Assembly (NCBI GenBank): GCA_947167215.1
Contig: CAMVHE010000025.1
Location: 1 to 36,456, forward strand
From: an uncultured Clostridia bacterium
Lineage (GTDB): Bacteria > Bacillota > Clostridia > Christensenellales > Aristaeellaceae
Direction: 5' to 3'
Length of the DNA: 36,456 nucleotides
The notes beneath the pieces are model-generated. The model searched no databases. It had not been told where the DNA came from and was given only the letters and a program-made list of their open reading frames with translations. Of the stretch, positions 17,253 to 25,634 are shown piece after piece. Made by a program: the position numbers and the translations under genes. Each line of letters starts with the position of its first letter. The stretch's first letter is position 1.

Positions 17253-18953
17253 ATGCTGAACTACCCGTCATTTCTGAAAGAAGTGGATAGAAGACTGTCA
17301 TGCTCCGATACGGAAGGCCTGAAGTCCGTTATTCATGAAATAGCCCGCAGAATACCGGAGAAGAGCCGGGAACAGTTTCTCGAGATGCTTGGCAGCTCCG
17401 ACACTTCGCCGGCAGGGGAACGCCCGGAAGAACACGATACGGATGAGACTTTTGCAGAGGAGATTGATTCCCTGATCGAAGACCTGAAGGATATTCAGGC
17501 AGGAAGCCGGAAACTGGCAAGTGAGTACAACGAAGAATGGGATGACTGGCGGGATGATGAGGAAGACGAGTATGACTTCTCCGATCCTTCCGGCATCCTT
17601 GATGATATCGGGTATGCAGTGGATACACTGCACCAGTGTCTCGATCTGGAAGCGTTTGAAAAGGGCCTGGAACTGGCAAAGGTGCTTTCCGTACTGGAGG
17701 TATCTGTTACAGGAGACGGCTACTTTGATAACATGAAGATCCGGGATCTTGTGTATCATAATCTGCTGGACACAAAGGTGAAAACGATACTCCTGGATGC
17801 CGTGTGTCTGGCCCTTCTGGGAACCCCGGAATCCGGTCGGGCGGAAGAAATGCTTGCCATGATGGACAGATTCGGAGATTATTCTGTCTCCCTGGAGGAA
17901 ATCCTTCAGGCAAGTCCATATGAAACGGACACTGATGCACTGCTGCCGTCTTGGATGGAAGCATTGGCAGAAAGACCGGAAAAGGCGACGGACCGCCTTC
18001 TGATAGAAGCGCTGCATATGCTTCCGGACAGAAATTCGGCATGGGAGGCCGCCAGCCGCTATGCTGCGAGCCATCCCGCGCTTTACCTGAGCCTGCTGCA
18101 GTCCGGCAAAGACGATGCAGCCCCGGGTGAAATGCTGCAGATCGGATTGCGGGGAATACGGGAAGTTCCTGTACAAAACCGCATCCGGAGCAGAATATCG
18201 CTGCTGACCGCAGAGTATGCGCTGGCGGCACAGGAGCGTGAGACCGCGGAAAAATGCTGGCTGGAAGCGATACGAACCGCACCAACGCCGGAAAACTATC
18301 TCCGGCTCCGCGTGCAGACCGCACACTGGAAGGATTATGCCGAAACGGTCCGGAATATCTACACGGCTTATTATCCATCCCGAAACAGTTTGGACCAGAA
18401 GCCCCTGGCCGCACTGCTGTTTTTGGATGAACGGTTTGAGGAAATGATGAACCGGTTTATGAAGGCCGGAAGCGGAATCGGATGGTCCGGCACGTTCATG
18501 AAGGAAGGAATAGCGCTGATGCTGCTGCTTCTGGATTGCGGAAAGACAGAACGCCCGGGGATAAGTGCTATGTGGAAGCGGGCATTTCAGGCATGCATCT
18601 TTGAGAGCACCCCCTATTCGGAGATAATGGATCCTGAGATTTGCACATTATCGGAGGCATCCTTTCAGGAATGGTTTAAGGAATGGAAAAACGGGGTTGT
18701 GCTGGAGGATCGTATCTCCGAAGAATGGCTCCGGAAGATCGAACAATGGCTGGAGCTCCGGGTCGGCGCCATCATGGATGCAAACCGCAGAAACTACTAC
18801 GGGGAGTGTGCCGCTTTTGTTGCCGCATATGGAGAAGTGCTGGAATCCAGAGGTCAGTCCGGAGAAAAAGGAAGGATTCTGCAGCAATACAGGCTGGAGT
18901 ATCCCCGGAGACGGGCTTTTCATGATGAGCTTCGTAGATTCGGAATGCGGTAA
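17253..18953 (+). CDS. Large acidic helical protein of unknown function
   Basis: A 566-aa protein without signal peptide or membrane helix. Residues 50-115 are very acidic (EEWDDWRDDEEDEYDF). The remainder is predicted helical, with repeated pairs of helices reminiscent of TPR/HEAT-like solenoids (AAQERETAEKCWLEAIRTAP, PTPENYLRLRVQTAHWKDYA). The last 60 residues (YGECAAFVAAYGEVLESRG, then YRLEYPRRRAFHDELRRFG) resemble the C-terminal region of long SWIM zinc-finger proteins, but no SWIM CxCx(n)CxH motif is present. The ATG follows a strong AGAAGGAGG site. It lies 156 nt after the PARG gene, so a functional link to ADP-ribose biology is possible but unproved. Coding status is secure; function is not recognised. 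Confidence 0.75.
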   Translation: MLNYPSFLKEVDRRLSCSDTEGLKSVIHEIARRIPEKSREQFLEMLGSSDTSPAGERPEEHDTDETFAEEIDSLIEDLKDIQAGSRKLASEYNEEWDDWRDDEEDEYDFSDPSGILDDIGYAVDTLHQCLDLEAFEKGLELAKVLSVLEVSVTGDGYFDNMKIRDLVYHNLLDTKVKTILLDAVCLALLGTPESGRAEEMLAMMDRFGDYSVSLEEILQASPYETDTDALLPSWMEALAERPEKATDRLLIEALHMLPDRNSAWEAASRYAASHPALYLSLLQSGKDDAAPGEMLQIGLRGIREVPVQNRIRSRISLLTAEYALAAQERETAEKCWLEAIRTAPTPENYLRLRVQTAHWKDYAETVRNIYTAYYPSRNSLDQKPLAALLFLDERFEEMMNRFMKAGSGIGWSGTFMKEGIALMLLLLDCGKTERPGISAMWKRAFQACIFESTPYSEIMDPEICTLSEASFQEWFKEWKNGVVLEDRISEEWLRKIEQWLELRVGAIMDANRRNYYGECAAFVAAYGEVLESRGQSGEKGRILQQYRLEYPRRRAFHDELRRFGMR

Positions 18954-19442
18954 GGAGTGCAGACAGCCTTTGCAGTGAAGAACAGGATGAAGGCCCACAG
19001 CATTGCTTCTGCAGGACAGAATAGTTTCTTTTTTCGCTTTCTTCCGTTTTGGAAGGCTGTCCGGAACGTTGTGTTTACAGAAAAGCTGTTTCTGCAGAAC
19101 AGAGAAAAGGAAAACAGGAAACAGCGGAACCCTCATGTCTGGAGGAAGCGATATTCCGGAAAACATCCGGGGTATGTACAGGATGTTCCGTTTCAGACAG
19201 AATTTCCGGTAGAATCCCATGATAAAGAAACAGATGGCAGAGAACAGAACCCAAAGAAAGAGGATGATGCCGGTGACTGGTAACCGAAATCTTCCTCGCT
19301 CTCCGGGCGGAGAAAAATCCGTGCAGGAAACCCAGTTTCTGCAAAGCCCGGTAATTATCTCCGCGGACTGACGGACAGGGAGCCCCGGGTTAATAATTCC
19401 AGATAAAACAGCTAAAGACAGCTTGGTCAGGAGCAAAAGAAA
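18954..19442. other. Gene-poor gap
   Basis: About 490 nt with no supportable gene. The minus strand is open and includes a hydrophobic run, but no ribosome site or family match. Just before the GNAT gene, CTGACG at 19368-19373 and TAATAA at 19391-19396 (17-nt spacing) could form a weak promoter. Confidence 0.4.
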
Positions 19443-19958
19443 ATGATAACAATTCACGAGGTGAACCTTACCCGGGAGATTCTGGAGGAGATCCGGAAAA
19501 TGGACCTGGAATTCTATCGGGGCATCGGCCCGATAGACTGGTACCTGGACCGGTACAAGCCGTGGCATATGGCACTGGTGGCCCGAGAGGAAGAGAAGAT
19601 CATTGGCTATCTCGCCTTTCTTCCGATCCGGAAAGAGCTGTATGAGGCCGTGGTGAACGGCGTTCTGGTGGATGATCTGGGCATCAGCCCGGATATGTTC
19701 CTGAAGGAGTCACCGTATTATTACGCCGGCTCTATCCTGATCAGGGAGGAATACCGGGGGAGGAATCTCAGCCGGCAGCTTCTCGATGCGTATGCAGAAC
19801 GGTATCCAGAGAAGAAAACCTGTCTGATTGCCATCAGCGGGGGAGGATACCGTCTGGCCAGGCACTATTTCACCCTGGTGAAGGAAACTGCCGGGAATAT
19901 CGGCATCTTTGTTTCACACCCGGATACACATGTCTCACTGACAGGGACAGCACCATAA
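19443..19958 (+). CDS. GNAT-family acetyltransferase
   Basis: A 171-aa protein with the GNAT fold: beta strand WHMALVAREEEKIIGYLAFL, then the acetyl-CoA-binding segment SILIREEYRGRNLSRQLLDA, where YRGRNLS takes the place of the Q/RxxGxG/A loop, and a terminal strand after LIAISGGGYRLARHYF. The SGGG segment is typical of N-acyltransferases that act on small molecules or on protein N-termini. Substrate is unknown. The ATG at 19443 follows CAGGAG with about 9 nt spacing. Followed by a strong bidirectional-looking hairpin. Confidence 0.75.
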   Translation: MITIHEVNLTREILEEIRKMDLEFYRGIGPIDWYLDRYKPWHMALVAREEEKIIGYLAFLPIRKELYEAVVNGVLVDDLGISPDMFLKESPYYYAGSILIREEYRGRNLSRQLLDAYAERYPEKKTCLIAISGGGYRLARHYFTLVKETAGNIGIFVSHPDTHVSLTGTAP

Positions 19959-19963
19959 AAAGA

Positions 19964-19995
19964 ATCCGCCTTTTCCGATGGGAAAGGCGGATTTT
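19964..19995 (+). terminator. Rho-independent terminator of GNAT gene
   Basis: ATCCGCCTTT at 19964-19973 pairs with AAAGGCGGAT at 19983-19992, followed by TTT. Confidence 0.85.
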
Positions 19996-20067
19996 CCATG
20001 CAGTCCGGCAGAAAGCGCCGGAAGACCGGAACGGGACGGCGGGATTTCCAGGACGCCGGATGCGGCT

Positions 20068-20097
20068 CGGCCCGGAAGGTATTCTTCCTTCGGGCCG
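20068..20097. other. Imperfect inverted repeat between convergent genes
   Basis: CGGCCCGGAAGG at 20068-20079 pairs with CCTTCGGGCCG at 20087-20097, with one bulged base. It sits between the ends of the plus-strand GNAT gene and the minus-strand operon and lacks a T-run. Confidence 0.4.
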
Positions 20098-20116
20098 GGG
20101 CAGCCGGAAAAGGGCA

Positions 20117-20140
20117 GAAAAAAACCCCGGAGTACCGGGG
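20117..20140 (-). terminator. Rho-independent terminator of acidic-protein gene
   Basis: Read on the minus strand, CCCCGG and CCGGGG (20135-20140 and 20125-20130) with a 4-nt loop are followed by a T-run (the As at 20118-20124). Confidence 0.8.
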
Positions 20141-20148
20141 AAAAGGAA

Positions 20149-20535
20149 TCAGCCTTCGTCATATTCCTCCAGGAGATCGTCCAGGAGGCGGTCCGCTTTC
20201 TCATAATAGGCGCTGTATTCGGAATTCAGATAAGGAGCCTCATTATCTGCGCGGTTGTATTCCTGCATCTTCGAGATGAGGTCAAAGAGGTCCGGGTTTT
20301 CTTCGACACTGTCCATGCCGGAAGAGGTGAACTCCTCGAAAATCTGGTCATCCGAATCCTCCGGAGAATGGACATAGGACGCGGTGGATGCACTGTAATA
20401 ACGGGTAATGCCGTTATCGTGGGCCTGAATGTAAACCCGACGGTTTCCGGAAAGCACTTCCACTTCGGCATGCAGGGAACCTTCCGCAGCGGGATCGCCT
20501 GCGTTGAAGGCGGTTTCCGATAAGATTCTTTTCAT
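20149..20535 (-). CDS. Small acidic protein of unknown function
   Basis: A 128-aa protein beginning MKRILSETAFNAGDPAAEGS. Its N-terminal half looks like a beta-rich domain (AEVEVLSGNRRVYIQAHDNG, ITRYYSAST); the second half is very acidic and helical, ending DRLLDDLLEEYDEG. No signal peptide or membrane helix. The ATG at 20535 has GGAGG 8 nt upstream; an in-frame TTG at 20541 is less likely. It lies 60 nt downstream of pckA on the same strand but a terminator intervenes, so it may be expressed by readthrough or from an unseen promoter. I do not recognise the family. Confidence 0.7.
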   Translation of the reverse strand: MKRILSETAFNAGDPAAEGSLHAEVEVLSGNRRVYIQAHDNGITRYYSASTASYVHSPEDSDDQIFEEFTSSGMDSVEENPDLFDLISKMQEYNRADNEAPYLNSEYSAYYEKADRLLDDLLEEYDEG

Positions 20536-20550
20536 TTTCAAATCCTCCGA

Positions 20551-20583
20551 AAAAAAGAGAACCAGGTGGCATGCACCTGGTTC
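20551..20583 (-). terminator. Rho-independent terminator of pckA
   Basis: A 10-bp stem formed by GAACCAGGTG and CACCTGGTTC (20559-20568 and 20574-20583), 5-nt loop, followed on the minus strand by TCTCTTTTTT. Confidence 0.88.
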
Positions 20584-20594
20584 CCGGGAGATAA

Positions 20595-22199
20595 TCAGAG
20601 CTTGGGGCCAGCTGCCACTAGGGCCTTGCCGGCTTCATTGGTGGTGTACTTGGCGAAGTTCTTGATGAAGCGGCCGGCCAGATCCTTGGCCTTCTCTTCC
20701 CACTGGGAGGCATTCTCATAGGTGTCCCGCGGATCTAGGATAGCCGGATCAACGCCGGGCAGCTCGGTGGGAACCTCGAAATCGAAGAACGGAATCTTCT
20801 TGGTGGGAGCCTTCAGCACATCGCCGTTCAGGATCGCGTCGATGATGCCGCGGGTATCCTTGATGGAGATACGCTTGCCGGTGCCATTCCATCCGGTGTT
20901 GACCAGGTAGGCCTTGGCGCCGCTCATGTTCATGCGCTTTACCAGCTCTTCTGCATACTTGGTGGGATGCAGCTCCAGGAAGGCCTGGCCGAAGCAGGCG
21001 GAGAAGGTGGGCGTGGGCTCGGTGATGCCGCGCTCGGTACCGGCCAGCTTGGCGGTGAAGCCGGAGAGGAAGTAGTACTGGGTCTGCTCGGGGGTCAGGA
21101 TGGAGACCGGAGGCAGAACGCCGAAGGCATCCGCGGACAGGAAGATGACATTCTCGGCTGCCGGAGCGGCAGAAACGGGACGGACGATCTTCTCAATGTG
21201 GGTGATGGGGTAGGAAACACGGGTATTCTCGGTCACGCTCTTGTCGGCGAAGTCGATCTTGCCGTTCTCGTCCAGGGTGACGTTCTCGAGGAGGGCGTTC
21301 CGGCGGATGGCGTTGTAGATGTCCGGCTCGGAATCCTTATCGAGGTTGATGACCTTGGCATAGCAGCCGCCTTCGAAGTTGAACACGCCCTGATCGTCCC
21401 AGCCGTGCTCGTCATCGCCGATGAGCAGACGCTTGGGATCTGTGGAAAGGGTGGTCTTGCCGGTGCCGGAGAGGCCGAAGAAGATGGCAGTGTTCTTGCC
21501 TTCCATATCGGTGTTGGCGGAGCAGTGCATGGCAGCAATGCCCTTGAGCGGCAGGTAGTAGTTCATCATGGAGAACATGCCCTTCTTCATCTCGCCGCCG
21601 TACCAGGTGTTCAGGATGACCTGCTCACGGCTGGTGATGTTGAAGACGACTGCGGTCTCGGAGTTGAGGCCCAGCTCCTTGTAGTTCTCGACCTTGGCCT
21701 TGGAGGCATTGTAAACCACGAAGTCCGGCTCAAAGCAGGCCAGCTCTTCCTCGGTGGGAACGATGAACATGTTCTTGATGAAGTGGGCCTGCCAGGCGAC
21801 TTCCATGATGAAACGGACGGCCATGCGGGTATCGGCATTGGCGCCGCAGAAAGCGTCCACGACAAACAGGCGCTTGTTGCTCAGTTCCTTGCGGGCAAGA
21901 TCCTTGACGGCTTCCCAGGTCTTCTGGGAGGCAGGATGGTTGTCGTTGGGATACTCGGGGGTGGTCCACCACACGGTGTCCTTGGAGTTCTCATCCATGA
22001 CGATGTACTTGTCTTTGGGGGAACGGCCGGTATAAATGCCCGTCATGACATTCACGGCACCCAGCTCGCTGACCTGGCCCTTGTCATAGCCGGTGAGCTC
22101 GGGCTTGGTCTCTTCTTCGAAGAGAAATTCATACGAGGGATTGTAGACGATTTCCGTTGTGCCGGTAATTCCATACCGGGTCAAATCAATGTTCGCCAT
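20595..22199 (-). CDS. pckA: ATP-dependent phosphoenolpyruvate carboxykinase
   Basis: A 534-aa enzyme that interconverts oxaloacetate + ATP and PEP + CO2 + ADP. The kinase-1a P-loop [15 protein letters not shown] has Lys248, followed by [20 protein letters not shown] (kinase-2 and Mn-binding Asp). [10 protein letters not shown] supplies the oxaloacetate-binding Arg. Length and motifs are those of the ATP type, not the GTP type. In fermenters of dicarboxylates this enzyme often runs toward oxaloacetate to fix CO2 and make ATP. The ATG at 22199 follows AGAGG on the minus strand. It has its own promoter (22267-22295) and terminator. Confidence 0.98.
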   Translation of the reverse strand: MANIDLTRYGITGTTEIVYNPSYEFLFEEETKPELTGYDKGQVSELGAVNVMTGIYTGRSPKDKYIVMDENSKDTVWWTTPEYPNDNHPASQKTWEAVKDLARKELSNKRLFVVDAFCGANADTRMAVRFIMEVAWQAHFIKNMFIVPTEEELACFEPDFVVYNASKAKVENYKELGLNSETAVVFNITSREQVILNTWYGGEMKKGMFSMMNYYLPLKGIAAMHCSANTDMEGKNTAIFFGLSGTGKTTLSTDPKRLLIGDDEHGWDDQGVFNFEGGCYAKVINLDKDSEPDIYNAIRRNALLENVTLDENGKIDFADKSVTENTRVSYPITHIEKIVRPVSAAPAAENVIFLSADAFGVLPPVSILTPEQTQYYFLSGFTAKLAGTERGITEPTPTFSACFGQAFLELHPTKYAEELVKRMNMSGAKAYLVNTGWNGTGKRISIKDTRGIIDAILNGDVLKAPTKKIPFFDFEVPTELPGVDPAILDPRDTYENASQWEEKAKDLAGRFIKNFAKYTTNEAGKALVAAGPKL

Positions 22200-22266
22200 A
22201 AAGCATTACCTCTTTCTTAATTCCAGTCAGGGGCCAATTTGGAAGACCCAAATCAAACCCAAGATA

Positions 22267-22295
22267 AATGTATCACAAATCGGTCCCGACTGCAA
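22267..22295 (-). promoter_or_regulatory. Promoter of pckA
   Basis: On the minus strand: TTGCAG (22295-22290), 17-nt spacer, TACATT (22272-22267). The spacer contains TTTGTGATAC, related to the TATCACA element in the pgi promoter. Confidence 0.65.
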
Positions 22296-23335
22296 GCGTG
22301 AAATTGTTAAATTTTCATCAAAGCGGGCAGAAAGCCCGGAAACAGTCGGCAGAATCACCAGAAACAAAGGGATCGGGAGGGCGGTGCGGCCTTCGGAGAA
22401 AGACAAGCAGGTGAAACGGAAGCTTTCATTTCCACGCCTTCGGGGTAGGGAGAGGCCCGGAGGAAGGGAGATAATCCCGCCGGCATTGTGTGCCCAAGGG
22501 ATGGGAGGATAGCCGGGAGAGGAAAAAAATTCTGAAGCGGGGCAGCAGGCTTTCCTCCGATTCCGGAGAAATCCGGACCGGAGAATAGCTCTTCTTCCTT
22601 TGAAGGAAGGGAAGCGGTGCTTCCTCAGGCTGCAGGGTTTCCCATAGCATTACCGGTTTTGTGTGGCAGGATCCTGCAGTATTCTTCTTCTGCAAAGAAA
22701 AGAAAGAGGCCCCGTCCGGGACGGTAGCGAGCGGCATGGATTGTATACGGTGCTGTGATGCGGAGGAGGGAAAAAGAAAGGCAGAGGAGAGCGTAAAACC
22801 ACTGCTGCTGCCGGACAGCAATCCCCTTCTGGATTGCTTCGGTGGAGGAAGGCTTTGCAGCCCGTCGGCGTTTTCCGGAGGAACCGGCGCAGGGCATAGC
22901 GGGATGGGAAGACGGCTTACCAGGAAAAAGCAGGTTACAAGGTAAGCCGAAATGGAAGGAAAGCGTACGGAGCTGCTTTCCAGCTGCATCCCCTTAATGG
23001 GAGAATGCAGGGAACAGGAGGGCATGCGCACCCTGCGGAAACAGACGGCTGCCCTCAGTTTTTTCGGGGCTTGTCAACCGTTCTTTCAGCAGCAGAAAGC
23101 CCCTGGAAAAGTCACTTCCGGGAGTAACGCTGCACCCCTGCCCGGCACAGCTCATGTAACCGGAGATGTAACCGGGGTCCAGGAGATGCAGACTGCATAA
23201 GGGCAATTCCCGGAACCGGGATGTGAAGGAGCGAAGCGTTTCTTCCATGCATTGCAGCCCAAAGAAGTGAGCAACCGTGAGACCCTGCCGTCGGACGCTT
23301 TCAATTCTTCCAGGAACTGAGAAAAAGAAAACCAC
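22296..23335. other. Gene-free interval between pckA and pgi
   Basis: About 1 kb with no supportable gene on either strand. Open frames at 22426-23031 (minus) and 22952-23200 (plus) lack ribosome sites, are low-complexity in composition and match no family I know. Both neighbouring genes read leftward on the minus strand. No clear RNA fold, repeat array or mobile-element end was seen. Confidence 0.4.
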
Positions 23336-23360
23336 GAAAAAAGCGCAGCGGATGCTGCGC
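23336..23360 (-). terminator. Rho-independent terminator of pgi
   Basis: GCGCAGC and GCTGCGC (23343-23349 and 23354-23360), 4-nt loop, followed on the minus strand by TTTTTT. Confidence 0.88.
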
Positions 23361-23376
23361 CTGATAGGGGTGAAAA

Positions 23377-24960
23377 TCAGATATGGAGCAGGTCGCTGAA
23401 GGCACGCAGGGCGCCGTCCGTATCATGGGCGAGCACGCGCTTTGCCAGCACCTTGCCCAGCTGCACGCCTTCCTGGTCAAAGCTGTTCAGGTTCCACAGG
23501 AAGCCCTGGAACATGACCTTGTTTTCAAAGTGGGCAAGCAGGGCTCCGACGGATTCCGGATTCACCTGGTCGCCGATGATGATGGAGGAAGGACGTCCGC
23601 CGGCAAAGCTCTTGTTCGGGTCTGCATCCTGCTTGCCGCAGGCGAAGGCCATGATCTGCGCGGCCACATTGGCGCACAGCTTCTGCTGGCTGGTGCTTCC
23701 CTGGATATCCACGTCCATGCCCAGCTGGTTCTGGCGGTAGCCCATGAACTGCAGGGGGACGATGTCGGTTCCCTGGTGGAGCAGCTGGTAGAAGGAGTGC
23801 TGGCCGTTGGTGCCGGGCTCGCCGAAGATCACGGGACCGGTGACGTAGTGCACGGCTTCCCCGAAGCGGTTGACGGACTTGCCGTTGCTTTCCATATCGA
23901 GCTGCTGCAGGTGCGCCGGGAAGCGGCTGAGAGCCTGGGAGTAGGGAAGGACGGCCGTGGTGGGATAGCCGAGGATGTTGCGCTCATACACGCCGATCAG
24001 GGCATCCAGCATATCCGGATTCTGCAGCGGATCCGGATTCATGGCCAGTTTGTCTTCTTCTGCCGCGCCGTTCAGGAAACGGGCAAAGACTTCCGGACCG
24101 AAGGCCAGGGAGAGGATGACGCCGCCCACGCAGGAAGAGGAGGAATAGCGTCCGCCGATATAGTCATCCATGAAGAAGGCTGCCAGATAATCGGCGCTCT
24201 TTGCCAGCGGGGAAGTCTCGCTGGTGACGGCGACCATATGACGGGAAGGATCCAGGCCGGCTTCCTTCAGGGCATTCTTCACGAAGGATTCATTGGTCAG
24301 GGTTTCCAGGGTGGTGCCGGATTTGGAGACCAGGACGAACAGGGAGCGGGATACGTCGATGGTTTTGAGGACGGAAGCCGCATCATCCGGGTCCACGTTG
24401 CTGATAAAGCGGGCCTGCATTTTGAGGGTATTCTGCTGGCGGGCCCAGTTTTCGAGGGCCAGATAGATGGCGCGGGGGCCGAGGTCGCTGCCGCCGATGC
24501 CGATCTGCACCACGGTCGTAAAGGGTTCTCCGGACTCATTGGTGATTTCCCCGGCATGGACCTTGCAGGCAAATTCTGCCGCTTTCTTCTGCTCGCCTAC
24601 ATAGAAGTCCCGCTTGTTGACACCGTCTGCGACGACATCCTGTCCGAGCTGGCCGCGGGTAAGCTGATGGAGCACCAGGCGCTTTTCTCCGGTGTTGATC
24701 ACGGCGCCGTTGTACAGCTCCTGATACTTGTCGGAAAGCTGGGCTTCTTCTGCCAGCCTGGTCAGCATTTGAAGAATATCGTCATCCACTGCCTTGGCAG
24801 CGTAATGATAAGAAAGACCTGCCGCCATGGGAACGGCATATTTGGCAACACGCTGGGCACCGTTTTCTCCCGAAAGTGCCTCCGGAAGGTTTACGCGATG
24901 ATCACATTTTACAAGATTATCATAGGCAGCGAGGGTGTCCAGGTTTTTCCAGGAAATCAT
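23377..24960 (-). CDS. pgi: Glucose-6-phosphate isomerase
   Basis: A 527-aa enzyme interconverting glucose-6-P and fructose-6-P. It shows the sugar-phosphate-binding IGIGGSDLGPRAIYLAL, LVSKSGTTLETLTNE, GGRYSSSSCVGG, the QLDMESNGKS strand and GTNGQHSFYQLLHQG, which carries the catalytic His; the catalytic Glu is in the GEPGTNGQH block region. Length is closer to the large proteobacterial-type PGI than to the roughly 450-aa Firmicute form. The ATG at 24960 (MISWKNLD) has AAAGGA upstream; a TTG two codons earlier is also open. Own promoter and terminator. Confidence 0.97.
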   Translation of the reverse strand: MISWKNLDTLAAYDNLVKCDHRVNLPEALSGENGAQRVAKYAVPMAAGLSYHYAAKAVDDDILQMLTRLAEEAQLSDKYQELYNGAVINTGEKRLVLHQLTRGQLGQDVVADGVNKRDFYVGEQKKAAEFACKVHAGEITNESGEPFTTVVQIGIGGSDLGPRAIYLALENWARQQNTLKMQARFISNVDPDDAASVLKTIDVSRSLFVLVSKSGTTLETLTNESFVKNALKEAGLDPSRHMVAVTSETSPLAKSADYLAAFFMDDYIGGRYSSSSCVGGVILSLAFGPEVFARFLNGAAEEDKLAMNPDPLQNPDMLDALIGVYERNILGYPTTAVLPYSQALSRFPAHLQQLDMESNGKSVNRFGEAVHYVTGPVIFGEPGTNGQHSFYQLLHQGTDIVPLQFMGYRQNQLGMDVDIQGSTSQQKLCANVAAQIMAFACGKQDADPNKSFAGGRPSSIIIGDQVNPESVGALLAHFENKVMFQGFLWNLNSFDQEGVQLGKVLAKRVLAHDTDGALRAFSDLLHI

Positions 24961-25022
24961 GAGCAATCATCCTTTCTGTGACTCAATCCAATGAGAAGCC
25001 TTACAGGCAGACTCCTTCTGTC

Positions 25023-25050
25023 ATTATACATCAAAAGTGTGATAAAGCAA
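25023..25050 (-). promoter_or_regulatory. Promoter of pgi
   Basis: On the minus strand: TTGCTT (25050-25045), 16-nt spacer, perfect TATAAT (25028-25023). The spacer contains TATCACAC. Confidence 0.7.
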
Positions 25051-25345
25051 GAAGCGTACAGGAATAGCTGCGCTTTTTAGAAACAGTTTCAAAGGGGAGA
25101 CGGTTCAAAACGGATGGAGAAGGATTCTCCGCTTCGTATCGGGTAAAAGGATAAGGAAAAAAGAGCAGCCGAGGAAAGGAATCCGGGAAAAACCGGGGCC
25201 AAGCTTTCCGAAAAACGGAACGGGAAAGGGAGGAGAACGGCCATCTGTGTCATTTCGTTCAGAAAGGGAAAAGCCTGAAAGGGTAATGAAGCGGAAAGGG
25301 AAAAGGGAGGTAAGAACCTTCCTGTGACAATACATATGCAAGCAG

Positions 25346-25515
25346 ATTATCACACAAAGATGTGTGTGAATAATTGTTAATTAACGGGAAGAAACAATTT
25401 GGAAAACTGTGAACAAATTTTCACACCCGTAATAAATCGGTGAAAAACGGAAAAGAAGTTGCAGTATTAACAAGAAATGGAGGGATGGAATGGGCGTTTT
25501 CACAGAGAATGTGAA
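25346..25515. promoter_or_regulatory. Cluster of TGTGA/TCACA inverted repeats
   Basis: Three dyads with a shared core lie upstream of the pilin leader promoter: TCACACA-N6-TGTGTGA at 25350-25369, TGTGAA-N6-TTCACA at 25408-25425, and TTCACA-N5-TGTGAA at 25499-25515. The first can extend to TTATCACACA. They are seen directly. Operator function is inference; the middle one resembles a CRP/FNR half-site arrangement but with two extra central bases. The remaining DNA of 25051-25600 shows no gene. Confidence 0.45.
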
Positions 25516-25600
25516 GGTAGGGAAACGAAATGTTATAAATCTGTAATCATTAACCCCCTAGTTTATTGATGAATCACCATATGTACGACATGAATCGGAC

Positions 25601-25628
25601 TTGATTTTTTTTTGAAAATGTGTATTAT
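25601..25628 (+). promoter_or_regulatory. Promoter of pilin leader transcript
   Basis: TTGATT at 25601-25606, 16-nt T-rich spacer, TATTAT at 25623-25628. Predicted start near 25635, about 700 nt upstream of the pilin ATG. No comparable promoter was found closer to the pilin gene. Confidence 0.6.
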
Positions 25629-25634
25629 GTAACG

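Noticed and set aside
18954..19350. Minus-strand hydrophobic frame containing a membrane-like run (ILFLWVLFSAICFFIMGF)
   Set aside because: No start with a ribosome site, poor composition on either side, no recognised family; part of a longer shadow frame of the 566-aa gene.
20967..22220. Plus-strand open frame of 417 codons opposite pckA
   Set aside because: Antisense shadow of a highly expressed GC-rich gene; low-complexity Gly/Val/Leu composition.
23383..24981. Plus-strand open frame of 532 codons opposite pgi
   Set aside because: Mirror frame of pgi; no ribosome site and no known domain.
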